Origin: Bradyrhizobium barranii subsp. barranii
GTDB taxonomy: Bacteria; Pseudomonadota; Alphaproteobacteria; Rhizobiales; Xanthobacteraceae
Assembly: GCF_017565645.3 (NCBI RefSeq)
Contig: NZ_CP086136.1
Coordinates: 2,060,001 to 2,124,000, forward strand
Length of the DNA stretch: 64,000 nt
Direction: 5' to 3'
Translations under genes and position numbers: made by a program
Notes under the pieces: generated by a model
What the model was told of the DNA's origin: nothing
What the model saw: the letters and a program-made list of their open reading frames with translations, nothing else
Database searches by the model: none
In this document: in pieces, positions 56,202 to 64,000 of the stretch
Layout of the letters: every line of letters starts with the position of its first letter
Position numbering within the stretch: position 1 is the first letter of the stretch

Positions 56202-56531
56202 ATGAACATCCCAGCCCGCTATTGTGCAGGCTATCTCGGCGATATTGGCGTCCCGCGAAATCCAGCGCCGATGGATTTTAGCGCCTGGTTTGAAGCGTAC
56301 ATTGGCGGGAAGTGGTATACGTTCGACGCGAGGCACAACCATCCCCGCATCGGCCGCATCGTCATCGCTCGCGGAAGAGATGCTGCTGACGTCGCTATCT
56401 CAACTGCGTTTGGCCCGACGAAGGTGGTACGCTTCAACGTAATGACTGAAGAAGTGTTGGTCGACGATGCGGTTTCGCTTCAGCCGAATGGCGATGCATC
56501 GCAGCAGATTGCCAAACGGCAATGTGCTTGA
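56202..56531 (+). pseudogene. Transglutaminase-like protein, C-terminal relic
   Basis: MNIPARYCAGYLGDIGVP, MDFSAWFEAYIGGKWYTFDA, RHNHPRIGRIVIARGRDAAD and VVRFNVMTEEV form the end of the transglutaminase core, with its Asp. The catalytic Cys region is missing at the 5' side. It is a different subfamily from the intact gene at 12889-13752. The start is a join with sequence of the other strand. Confidence 0.7.
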
Positions 56532-56678
56532 GCAATTCGAGGCCACGCCTGAGTTTGGGAACGACAAGCTAGGTAAAGCCGATCCTTTCCCGTCGCTTCA
56601 CTTGAGGTTTTCTGAAACCACTTGAGTGGTGTTCACCCTGGGTGGCAACCGGGGAGCTTTATGTAGGCGCTGATTTGG

Positions 56679-57130
56679 TCACGCAGAGGCTGGCCTCAGG
56701 CCTGCATCGCCTCCAGCAATCCGCCTCGCTGCAACAAACAGATCAAGCTTGCGGCGCAGCGCTACGAACTCGCGGCAGACCTCACGAATGGCCTTGCCAT
56801 TGTCCTTGCAGAAATCTGCGATGGTCTTGAAGTCCGGCGCCAACTGCCCAGTCAACCAGATCATCTCGATATTACGCTGCCATTCTCGCTCCAGGCGTCG
56901 GCTCGACGGCACGCGATTGAGGCAGCCGTAGATGCAGAGCTTGAGCATAACACCGGGGTGATAGCTGGGTCGGCCGGTGTCGAGCGGCTGGACACCGAAA
57001 AATCCGAGCTTGTCGAGATCGATACCGTCAACAAACACGTCGACCGCTCGCACCGGGGTTATCCTCGGTCACATAGTCGTCGAGCGATGCCGGAAACAGT
57101 GTGCTCTGGCCGCGATCCAATCCTTCAACA
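56679..57130 (-). pseudogene. IS1182-type transposase, N-terminal relic
   Basis: RGQSTLFPASLDDYVTEDNP is out of frame with RAVDVFVDGIDLDKLGFFG by one base near 57055. It continues PSYHPGVMLKLCIYGCLNRV, LEREWQRNIEMIWLTGQLAP and FCKDNGKAIREVCREFVALR. The remaining two thirds with the catalytic acids are gone. No terminal repeats are visible. Confidence 0.85.
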
Positions 57131-57177
57131 AAGCGCTCGTCGGGCGAGTTGGATGTGTTTCAAAGGAGGAACTATTG

Positions 57178-60162
57178 TCACTCAGCATCCCGATGACGGA
57201 CGACGAAACTCGCTCCGTCGATCGTTCGCTTCGTATTGGCGTCACGTACGATCAGCGTGTGAGGCCCAAGTTCTCGGGGGGCTTTGATAATAGTCTTCAG
57301 AAAACCGCTGCGGTCGCCCTCGGTCTTTCCTATAGCACTTCCATCCAAAACGATTTCCAGCACTGCGCCGCTGGGCATTCGTTCGCCTGTCAGCGTCAGC
57401 GGATCTTCCGGTTCGACGTTGTCCATTCCCTTGCCCGTCGCCGAAAGCGAAATGTACGGCTTCGATAAGGTCGGAGAGCGGTTTTGCTGCAGAACAAAGC
57501 GCGCGTCAGCGGTTCTCACGTCCTGTCGCGTCGCGGATTTATCAGAGAGCGGAATTCTCCCGCTCGTGTAAAGCGCTCCAAATAGCCCACCGCGTTCGTC
57601 CAGCGCAAGTCCGGTCAGCAACCTGCCGGAGGGCAGTGCAAAGGTCTTGTTAGTTTCTATCCCGATGATTCCGATACGCTGGTTCGTGTACCGTATGGCG
57701 AGTTTTACAGGAGCGCCGACAAACGCAAGCGAGGTTTGCGGCGTAACTGACAATTCACGAAGCGCTCCGGCTTCTACGCGGGCGCCCATGATCTCTCCTT
57801 CGAACACAACAATACCGCGTTTGAATCGATCGGGTGAGGGATCACCTTTAAAGATATATTTAATGCGGCAGGATTGGATGACGCAAAGCGGGCGTACGCT
57901 CGTAACGACCTGACTGCCGGTCAGCTTCCAAAGGCCACGGCCCAGGGTTGAGACAAAGGCATCCGTCGGGGACATCCAGTCGATGGAGGTGATGGCCGTA
58001 GCGCGCTCCGAATTCGGTACCTTGATCCAAGTAGCGCCCCTGTCCCTGGAGACAAAGAGGCCGTTCTGTTGAGTGCCAATGGCAACGCTGTTGGGATCAT
58101 CGCCGGAGAATGAAACGTGCGAGGCGAACGGGAAGTGCCCAACGTCGAACGGGAAGGCTGGGAAAATCCCGACGTTGAACGGGCTGGCCCCCGCGCCAGA
58201 CCGGAATCGACCCGCATCGGTTACAAGAGACGTGAGCCCCGGAATTTCGCTCCAGTTGTCGCCGCCATCGTGCGATTCCATTATCTTTCCATTGATGACA
58301 TCGGGCGCAATCAGATGCTGGCTGTCTTTAGGGTCAACTCCAAAAACATGATGCCAGTCCCAATCGGGGGGAGAGATGCCAATGCCTCCAAACCCATTCA
58401 TTGCCGGGAAATACACGCTTGCCATCGTGCTTGGGGGGGACATCGTCAACCTCACGAGATGTACGATCTCGAAATTTCGGGTTGCGTCGAATCCGGTCCT
58501 GATCGCTTGGTACTGCACCGGCAGTTGACGGTGCGCAACGCGAATCGCGCTGAGCTTCGGAATGTCCCGGCGGTCTGCCGGTACGACGGCATATTGGGTC
58601 CAACTCGAGCCCAGATCGTGAGTCGCAGCAAACCCCTTTAAGAATTTGCCTGGTGTGTCGTCGACCCCCTGGTTATGGAACGACTTGAAAATAGAGGTCG
58701 GATGTCCAACGACCGGGCCGGGAGGATCGGGCCATTGATGCAGTCCGGAAAACGCCGCTCCATATGTTTGGGAAAACACCCTTCCGCCTACTTTATTTGT
58801 GCAAGGACCACACGCAGTCACGGTGACCACGCTGTCGGCCGGCGACCGGAAGTGCTTTTGCATCTCGATGTTGAGGCCCTCGGGACCAGCATTAGGGGGC
58901 GGCCAAGTCAAGCCTCCATCCCCGGAGGCCCAAATGCCGTTGTCCTGGACCGCTATGTAGAGATCGTACTTTGCCAGGTTATCGATCCATTGACCTTTCA
59001 CTTCAGTAATTTGCAACGCGTTGTAGCCATTCGGGCCCGAGCCTGTGAGCGTCCAGTTGACGCCACCGTCCAATGTGCGATGCACGCCTCCATCGGTAGC
59101 CAGTAGAAGCGGCGCGCCCGTGTCCGGCCCCTGCGTGCGAAATGCCATATCGCGCGTATCCCAGTGATCGGCGGTCGACTGGATCACCGGGCCGCTATAG
59201 TCGAAACGAGATGTTCCCGGAATCTGCGGAGCTACAAGCTTCGCAACGGTGCAGCGGTTCCCCAACCACAAAGTCAGGCCTGTGGGCGTCGCCAAAGGTT
59301 TGACGAATCCAATTCCGCCGCAAAAGTCTTGCGGGCCACGTGAAAACGTCGGGACGATCTTCGACCAGCTCACTCCGCCATCCTCACTGACGAAAAAGTC
59401 TGGATCGCCATAGGCGTAGAAGGTATTGGCGTCGAGGGGCGAGGCGGCAAGCGCGTGCAAGTCGAAGACAGGGACCGGAAAACTGACAGGGACCGGAAAA
59501 TTTGTGGCGGCCCAAGTTGCGCCACCATCGTCCGAGCGAACGACCTTGGTGGAGAATCTTGAATCATTTGAGCCAGCAATCACAAGATTACCGGATTGGG
59601 CCGACACAGAGATTGCCGCAAAGTTGATGGGGCCCCTGACAATCCAGCTTGCGCCTTGGTCGCTGCTCTTGGCCACACCGTAGCTCGTCGCAACAAAAAT
59701 ATCGCCAGTGTCCGGTGCAATGGAAATTTCCCTTGCATCAAAGCGGAGATCCCTAGGACCGCCGAGAGAGGGGCTGGGGATGTGCGACCAAGTAACGCCG
59801 CCATCGGAACTTCGCCAGATGCCGCCTCCTTCGTTCCCTACGCTGAACCGATCCGTCGCTGTTGCCAGAAGAATGTCTGATGTCACATACGCGACGGCCG
59901 ATGTGTAATAGGCGCCAAGCGTATCCACATGGCTCCAATGCGTTCCGCCGTCGGTAGTCTTGAAGAGGCCACCCGATTCCGAAGCCACAAACATAATGCG
60001 GTTGTCGGAGGGGTTGACCGCGATCGTGTCGGCTCGTCCACCGTAGGGTACGTTGGGCTGAAATTCTTCGAGTGTCCAATCGATTGGTGATGGCTGAGAC
60101 TGCGCGGGAAGCGCGAATCCTACAACTGCAAGGAAAAGTGCCGAGTACATCTGGCATTTCAT
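57178..60162 (-). CDS. Large secreted BNR/Asp-box repeat protein
   Basis: 994 residues. ATG 60162 follows GGAGGG at the best spacing; the in-frame ATG at 60174 lies within it. Signal peptide to about residue 26. At least nine Asp-boxes (S/T-x-D-x-G-x-x-W) can be read, such as FKTTDGGTHW, WRSSDGGVTW, FVSEDGGVSW, MESHDGGDNW and FVSRDRGATW, in a region of about 700 residues that should form one or two beta-propellers. The last 250 residues look Ig-like (SATGKGMDNVEPEDPLTLTG). No enzyme catalytic set is evident. Function unknown; sialidase or sortilin-like binding is possible. Confidence 0.8.
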   Translation of the reverse strand: MKCQMYSALFLAVVGFALPAQSQPSPIDWTLEEFQPNVPYGGRADTIAVNPSDNRIMFVASESGGLFKTTDGGTHWSHVDTLGAYYTSAVAYVTSDILLATATDRFSVGNEGGGIWRSSDGGVTWSHIPSPSLGGPRDLRFDAREISIAPDTGDIFVATSYGVAKSSDQGASWIVRGPINFAAISVSAQSGNLVIAGSNDSRFSTKVVRSDDGGATWAATNFPVPVSFPVPVFDLHALAASPLDANTFYAYGDPDFFVSEDGGVSWSKIVPTFSRGPQDFCGGIGFVKPLATPTGLTLWLGNRCTVAKLVAPQIPGTSRFDYSGPVIQSTADHWDTRDMAFRTQGPDTGAPLLLATDGGVHRTLDGGVNWTLTGSGPNGYNALQITEVKGQWIDNLAKYDLYIAVQDNGIWASGDGGLTWPPPNAGPEGLNIEMQKHFRSPADSVVTVTACGPCTNKVGGRVFSQTYGAAFSGLHQWPDPPGPVVGHPTSIFKSFHNQGVDDTPGKFLKGFAATHDLGSSWTQYAVVPADRRDIPKLSAIRVAHRQLPVQYQAIRTGFDATRNFEIVHLVRLTMSPPSTMASVYFPAMNGFGGIGISPPDWDWHHVFGVDPKDSQHLIAPDVINGKIMESHDGGDNWSEIPGLTSLVTDAGRFRSGAGASPFNVGIFPAFPFDVGHFPFASHVSFSGDDPNSVAIGTQQNGLFVSRDRGATWIKVPNSERATAITSIDWMSPTDAFVSTLGRGLWKLTGSQVVTSVRPLCVIQSCRIKYIFKGDPSPDRFKRGIVVFEGEIMGARVEAGALRELSVTPQTSLAFVGAPVKLAIRYTNQRIGIIGIETNKTFALPSGRLLTGLALDERGGLFGALYTSGRIPLSDKSATRQDVRTADARFVLQQNRSPTLSKPYISLSATGKGMDNVEPEDPLTLTGERMPSGAVLEIVLDGSAIGKTEGDRSGFLKTIIKAPRELGPHTLIVRDANTKRTIDGASFVVRHRDAE

Positions 60163-61268
60163 TTTTCCCTCCATTTGCCCGAAGGATTAAGGACGATAAC
60201 GCCCCCGCAACAGCCCGATAAATCCGGGCGCAGGGGGCACTTTCCCTGGAGAGGAACATTCGCTCCACCCCAGCGTGCAAGATGGAAGTGAAAGCAACCC
60301 TCAACCAATATAAATGGACGTGAACTATCTCACACAACCGCAAATTTTAGCGCAGTAGTCATGACCACTGTCGCTCCCACTGCAAGGCGGGCTCGCCGAC
60401 ATCGAGATCTCGAAGTTCTGGAGCGGATACCTAATTACCATCGGGAGATTTCGGTTCGCCCTACCGCTCTGCGCCCGCCGCGATCGCGCCCCGCGAGAAT
60501 CGCGGCGCACTGTGCGATTACCTCGCGAAACAAAACTTCAAACCACGTTCCCGCCGCTATGCGAAGCTGTGCTGACGTTAAAGTCAGCAAGGGGTCAAAG
60601 CGGGCCGCTTTTGTCGCAAAGCGGTCGTTGAGCCATCGAGCGCCGCTACACGGCGTTGGACACCTTCTCATGACGGTGGTGCTCGAGAGGCTCCTTGAAG
60701 ACAGGCTTTGCTAAAAACGAAATGCGTTTTGCTTGAATCGCTTTTTGGATTCGATCGCGGTATCTCTGATTCACGCTGCCGACCTGATGATGAGCGATGA
60801 GATATTCCGTTTGCGTTGCTGAGTACGAGTGATAGGACAGCTTCGCTGATCAACCGTGGGCCATTTTCTGCGGTGACACGGCGAAGCGCTACAGCACTCG
60901 CCGCTGGTCATATCTGCTCGCCATTTCTGACTTCCATATGTGCACTGGGACACCAATTATGAGTGTCGCTCGTTCACTGGCCGACTTCTTCCGTAACATC
61001 TGATTTGCGAATCTCTGTTCTTGGTCGCGCAGCAACTCGGATGCTCTCCAAACGAAGCTCAATGCTTTCGCGTGAGAAGCCAAATCCATCAGCGATCGAA
61101 TCCACCAAAGCTCTGGACCCGCTTGCGCCGCCGGCGGCGGAAGACCGCCTGTGCGTGCGCAAGGGGCGCCGAACTCCTTCGGGGGTCGCAATGACCGTCC
61201 TTCTGCCAGGCGGCTTTTAGCCCTGACCCGGGCCACGTCCCAGGCGCCGCGGCAGAATGTACTCGACG
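60163..61268. other. 1.1 kb gap without supported gene
   Basis: Frames on both strands overlap. On the minus strand ALVDSIADGFGFSRESIELR (about 61020-61120) looks like helical coding sequence and may be a relic. TTTTTGGATTCGATCGCGGT and other hairpins show no repeat known to me. Promoter elements of the BNR gene probably lie just above 60162 (TATAAATGG near 60306). Confidence 0.35.
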
Positions 61269-61781
61269 TCAATGCTTGCCGTCCCCGCTCAGGGGGGTCG
61301 CCGTGTAGACCGCTGAGACGGCTAAGTCGAAGAAGCTTCCGATGGTGAGGTAGCCGATCGTGAGCCCTGACTCTCGGCTTGGGGGGGCGCCGAGCAGCAA
61401 TTCCGCGATACGGCAGCAATCGTCCATCGTCGCCCCCAGCGGTGGAAGCGTGATGAGCTCGCCAGTGTTCTGAGAAACCTTGGCTGGATCGGCGAATTTG
61501 GGCTCGCGCCCGATAACGGCGCCCGCGTTGATCAAAGGTACGAAGAATTTCGCGACCTGCGCCGGCAGACCGGTGATATTTTGAATGTTGACCTCGGTCG
61601 CGTACACGCCCGGCCGGGCGCCTGCGGTACAGCAGCAGTTCGTCTCGGTCTGCTTGCCGCACACGACCTTCACGCTGTGCACGAGGAACTCGGCTTGCGG
61701 TGGCACGGAAGCGGTAGCAAGCAAGTCGCGGAACGGATGCGGGAGCCGGTCATTCCCTGAGCCTGTTGGATTCTTGGCCAT
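61269..61781 (-). CDS. Cys-rich hypothetical protein
   Basis: 170 residues from ATG 61781, with GGAG six bases upstream. No signal peptide. Cys clusters: VVCGKQTETNCCCTAGARPG and TMDDCCRIAELLLG. A conserved-looking core GVYATEVNIQNITGLPAQVA, TIGYLTIGSFFDLAVSAVYT suggests a beta-sandwich. I recall similar Cys-Cys-containing proteins in soil bacteria but no named domain. It is on the same strand as the BNR protein, which is 1.1 kb downstream. Confidence 0.6.
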   Translation of the reverse strand: MAKNPTGSGNDRLPHPFRDLLATASVPPQAEFLVHSVKVVCGKQTETNCCCTAGARPGVYATEVNIQNITGLPAQVAKFFVPLINAGAVIGREPKFADPAKVSQNTGELITLPPLGATMDDCCRIAELLLGAPPSRESGLTIGYLTIGSFFDLAVSAVYTATPLSGDGKH

Positions 61782-61934
61782 TTCGATCTCCACGATGGTT
61801 TGCGGAAGACGACCTCCACGTGCACCTTACGCCAGACTCGACCCAATCTTTTGAGAGATGGCTCACACACGTGGAAGAAGCCGCGACAGGCCCGCAGCTC
61901 CTCGCGAGCAGTGCAACGGATCGTCAGGCGACGA

Positions 61935-62024
61935 TCACTCGATTGTCCTTTGAAGGGCGACAAGAGACGCTAAGACAAGCAACAGGACTCCGGCGAAGGT
62001 GATGCCAAGGAAAACATTGTGCAT
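61935..62024 (-). CDS. Possible 29-residue membrane peptide
   Basis: MHNVFLGITFAGVLLLVLAS, then LVALQRTIE and TGA. One hydrophobic helix. GGGAG lies about 10 bases before the ATG. No other support. The stretch 61782-62310 contains nothing else I can name. Confidence 0.25.
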   Translation of the reverse strand: MHNVFLGITFAGVLLLVLASLVALQRTIE

Positions 62025-62310
62025 GACGCCGCATCTCCCATTCACCGCTCTCCCAGCCACCTCGTTGACGACGGGGACCGGATCACCAAATGGCCCCTCA
62101 GCCGTCGGTCATTCGTTGCGCTTCAGTTCGACGACGAACCCCTCCGGCAGATCGTCAGGATCGGTGCGCTCGCAGGCTGGACAAGGCAGCCTCGTGCTGG
62201 TGCAGTATCTCCTTCGAAGAGAACTCGCTCCCCAGGTGTCTCACCAGTCGTGTTCGCCATTCTCCAGGTGCGATCGCGGTCAGCCACAACGATGAAGTTG
62301 GGGAATAGCA

Positions 62311-62850
62311 TCATCGCCGTGTCTCGAGCTGGGACTTCGAAGCAGTGGTAGTCAAGGGTTCGAGGCTTGCCATCAGTTTTGCCTGCGCTTGCCCCAACCC
62401 TTCCTTCAAGCTGTCCAACAAAGACAATTCAGCGACTGCAGGTGGAGTCGTGGCTTTGTCGTTCCTCGAGGGTTCGATATTCGTCTTTGACGCTGCATGA
62501 TGAACAGCAACCTTCCTCGAATGTTCTCGGTTTGCGAGATTCGGCTTCATCGGTCCGTTACCAACTGGCGTCGAAGTAGCCGTCCTGGGAGGAGGGACGA
62601 CAGCTGCAACAGGTGCTTGTGGCCACCGTTCAGCAAACTCCAGTACGCTCGGCGGCGAGACGATCGTCGGCAAACTCGTGTCGATAATGACCCGCTCGGG
62701 CAACCGTTCGGCCGAGGCTATCCTTATGGCTGGCCTGTCGGTCGAGCCACCGGTAGGTTGCGCCACTTGCTGCGGCAAACACCACCCCAATCCGATCAGC
62801 AATAGGACAAGGGCGCTGCCGACAAACCCGAAATATTTGATCAACGGCAT
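62311..62850 (-). CDS. Membrane-anchored hypothetical protein
   Basis: 179 residues from ATG 62850. One helix at about 6-25 (KYFGFVGSALVLLLIGLGW), then RPAIRIASAERLPERVIIDT and SLPTIVSPPSVLEFAERWPQ, which I recall as a repeated pattern of a small Bradyrhizobium family. The remaining part is Pro/Ala/Lys rich and ends LTTTASKSQLETRR. Inner membrane with a periplasmic tail. Function unknown. Confidence 0.7.
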   Translation of the reverse strand: MPLIKYFGFVGSALVLLLIGLGWCLPQQVAQPTGGSTDRPAIRIASAERLPERVIIDTSLPTIVSPPSVLEFAERWPQAPVAAVVPPPRTATSTPVGNGPMKPNLANREHSRKVAVHHAASKTNIEPSRNDKATTPPAVAELSLLDSLKEGLGQAQAKLMASLEPLTTTASKSQLETRR

Positions 62851-63364
62851 GGGTCGCCTCCCATTCGAGACGACCTTGAAACCGGAATTCTTAGTAGATC
62901 GCTAAAGATAGATTAAAAGCGGAAACATGGTTATCAGCGATGTTGCGATGCAGAGAAGCGAGGCCATTTGACCGAGGATAGAGCCGAGCCTTTAGCCCGT
63001 TGAGAGGATTAGCTCTCTCGCAGAGGTCGACGCCACCTCCGCTCACTTGCAAATTAATGGCTTCGATATCGTACAAATGCGAACGTTGCGCTGCTTGCGT
63101 GTGCGGCTTTTTGAGCGAGCCTAGTCACCCGAAGGCCGACGTCTTCCATAACATTGGATATCCCGCCCGTTCGGTATCAGCAGTCGAGCGTACTGCCTCG
63201 TGGTCATGCAATAGCCCAGGCCGCGTGGCCTCGAAGTTGGATCAAGCGTTTAGGCGGACCGTCTCGACAACATCTCCTTTCGGCGTGTGGGTCCGGCCCC
63301 TTGATCAAACAAGTTATGAAGGCAAGTCTGATTCGAATACACTTCCCGGAGCAGGTAGTCGATC
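62851..63364. other. Gap without recognisable gene
   Basis: No frame with family pattern on either strand and no strong palindrome. It separates the hypothetical membrane protein from the AraC-type gene; both are on the minus strand. Confidence 0.4.
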
Positions 63365-64000
63365 TCATGATCGCACGAAATGAACGCGGCGCCATCGAAG
63401 TGGCGTTAGACCGGAGAGACGTTTGAAGACCACCGTAAAGTGCGCCTGAGAACTGAATCCAACCGTCAAGGCCAGCTCAACAATAGGCATATCTGTTGTC
63501 GCCAACATGGTCTGCGCCCTCGCGATGCGGCGGCGTAGCAGATATTCATGGGGGCGAATGCCAGTGGCTGCGCGAAACTGCGCAGCGAAATGCATGGAGC
63601 TTAGGCCGGCGGAGCCAGCGAGATCCGCGAGCGCCACCGGTGTGTCGAGGTGCGTCTCAATGAATTCGACTACGCGTTTCAACCGCCATTTGGAAAGTGC
63701 GATGGTCCTTCGAGTTCTTGAAGGTGAGGCCTCGCCGTAAAGGCCGAGAAGGTGCGTAATAATCGCTAGGCTCAAAAAATCAGCAAACAGACGGCCGTTC
63801 GGAAGATCGTCAATCGATGTTAGTGTCGTTCCGAGTTTCTGCAGTAGTACGTCCCGAGCATGCAGAGGATCTCGGAGAGCAACTCCATCCGGCGGCCATT
63901 TGCCGTGAGACCACTCGAAGCACTCCATTAGAAGCATGTTCGGAATGTGAAGGTGGAGGGTATCATAAGGTTGGGAGTAGACGGCACGCGCCGGGAGTCC
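63365..64000 (-). CDS. AraC-family transcriptional regulator 3, 5' end outside window
   Basis: The frame is open through the last base of the window (21 further codons before the first ATG at 63937), and the upstream residues (SQPYDTLHLHIP) look like protein, so the start is beyond 64000. C-terminal double helix-turn-helix: ALADLAGSAGLSSMHFAAQF and IVELALTVGFSSQAHFTVVF, then FKRLSGLTPLRWRR. It differs in subfamily from the two other AraC genes. Its target is unknown. Confidence 0.88.
   Translation of the reverse strand, partial: GLPARAVYSQPYDTLHLHIPNMLLMECFEWSHGKWPPDGVALRDPLHARDVLLQKLGTTLTSIDDLPNGRLFADFLSLAIITHLLGLYGEASPSRTRRTIALSKWRLKRVVEFIETHLDTPVALADLAGSAGLSSMHFAAQFRAATGIRPHEYLLRRRIARAQTMLATTDMPIVELALTVGFSSQAHFTVVFKRLSGLTPLRWRRVHFVRS

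Noticed and set aside
60889..61662. Minus-strand frame of 257 codons
   Set aside because: It overlaps the Cys-rich gene at 61269-61781 in another frame, is Arg-rich, and has no ribosome-binding site.

Overview
The window reads as a chromosomal segment of a Bradyrhizobium-type alphaproteobacterium. The evidence is high-GC coding with strong C/G third-position bias, a napEDABC cluster preceded by a FixK/FNR-type box, a Caulobacter-like flagellar cluster carrying flbD and a sciP homologue, a rhizobial-type pmtA, and many intergenic palindromic repeat families I associate with Bradyrhizobium. The species cannot be fixed from sequence alone.

Layout. 1-5 kb: end of a hypothetical gene, two paralogous Cys-rich secreted miniproteins, small membrane or hypothetical genes and an msrA-msrB methionine sulfoxide reductase pair. 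5-8.3 kb: a secreted TPR-caspase fusion, two palindromic repeats and a RecD-like helicase. 8.4-12.7 kb: periplasmic nitrate reductase operon napEDABC on the minus strand with a TTGATCTGGATCAA box upstream. 12.9-17.4 kb: transglutaminase-like protein, membrane acyltransferase, luciferase-like monooxygenase and LuxR-type regulator. 17.4-20.5 kb: a membrane alpha/beta hydrolase bracketed by tiny relics of an ABC-type substrate-binding gene, then an L,D-transpeptidase. 20.6-23.3 kb: TPR protein, cytochrome P450 and a possibly frameshifted secreted protein. 23.6-31 kb: an alkanesulfonate locus (frameshifted ssuA paralogue, ssuA, ssuD, ssuC, ssuB) separated from a flavin reductase by an IS1380-family element and by a second, partial IS end. 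31-32.6 kb: a small membrane protein, repeats and an M20 peptidase. 32.9-41.2 kb: flagellar block fliF-fliG-fliH-fliN-flbD, sciP, and fliK-flgD behind a sigma-54-type promoter. 41.5-44 kb: mnmA, pmtA and a small secreted protein. 44.1 kb: tRNA-Met(CAT).

The character changes right after the tRNA. From about 44.2 kb to the end, gene density falls and broken genes accumulate: an orphan tRNA 3' end, a frameshifted tyrosine recombinase, two serine-recombinase relics, and remnants of SRAP, SGNH hydrolase, DNA ligase, transglutaminase and an IS1182-type transposase. Three AraC regulators, a methyltransferase, an OpgC-like membrane protein and several secreted proteins appear intact. I read this as an old, decaying genomic island. 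Its most distinctive intact cargo is a secreted protein of about 1000 residues with many Asp-box (BNR) repeats, followed on the same strand by a Cys-rich protein and a membrane-anchored protein of unknown function.

How the parts fit: nap is probably induced by low oxygen through FixK-type control. Early flagellar genes include the sigma-54 activator FlbD, which could then switch on fliK-flgD; SciP is a CtrA antagonist in Caulobacter. The ssu genes import alkanesulfonates and desulfonate them with reduced flavin, which the displaced flavin reductase would supply. No CRISPR array, rRNA or recognisable riboswitch was seen.
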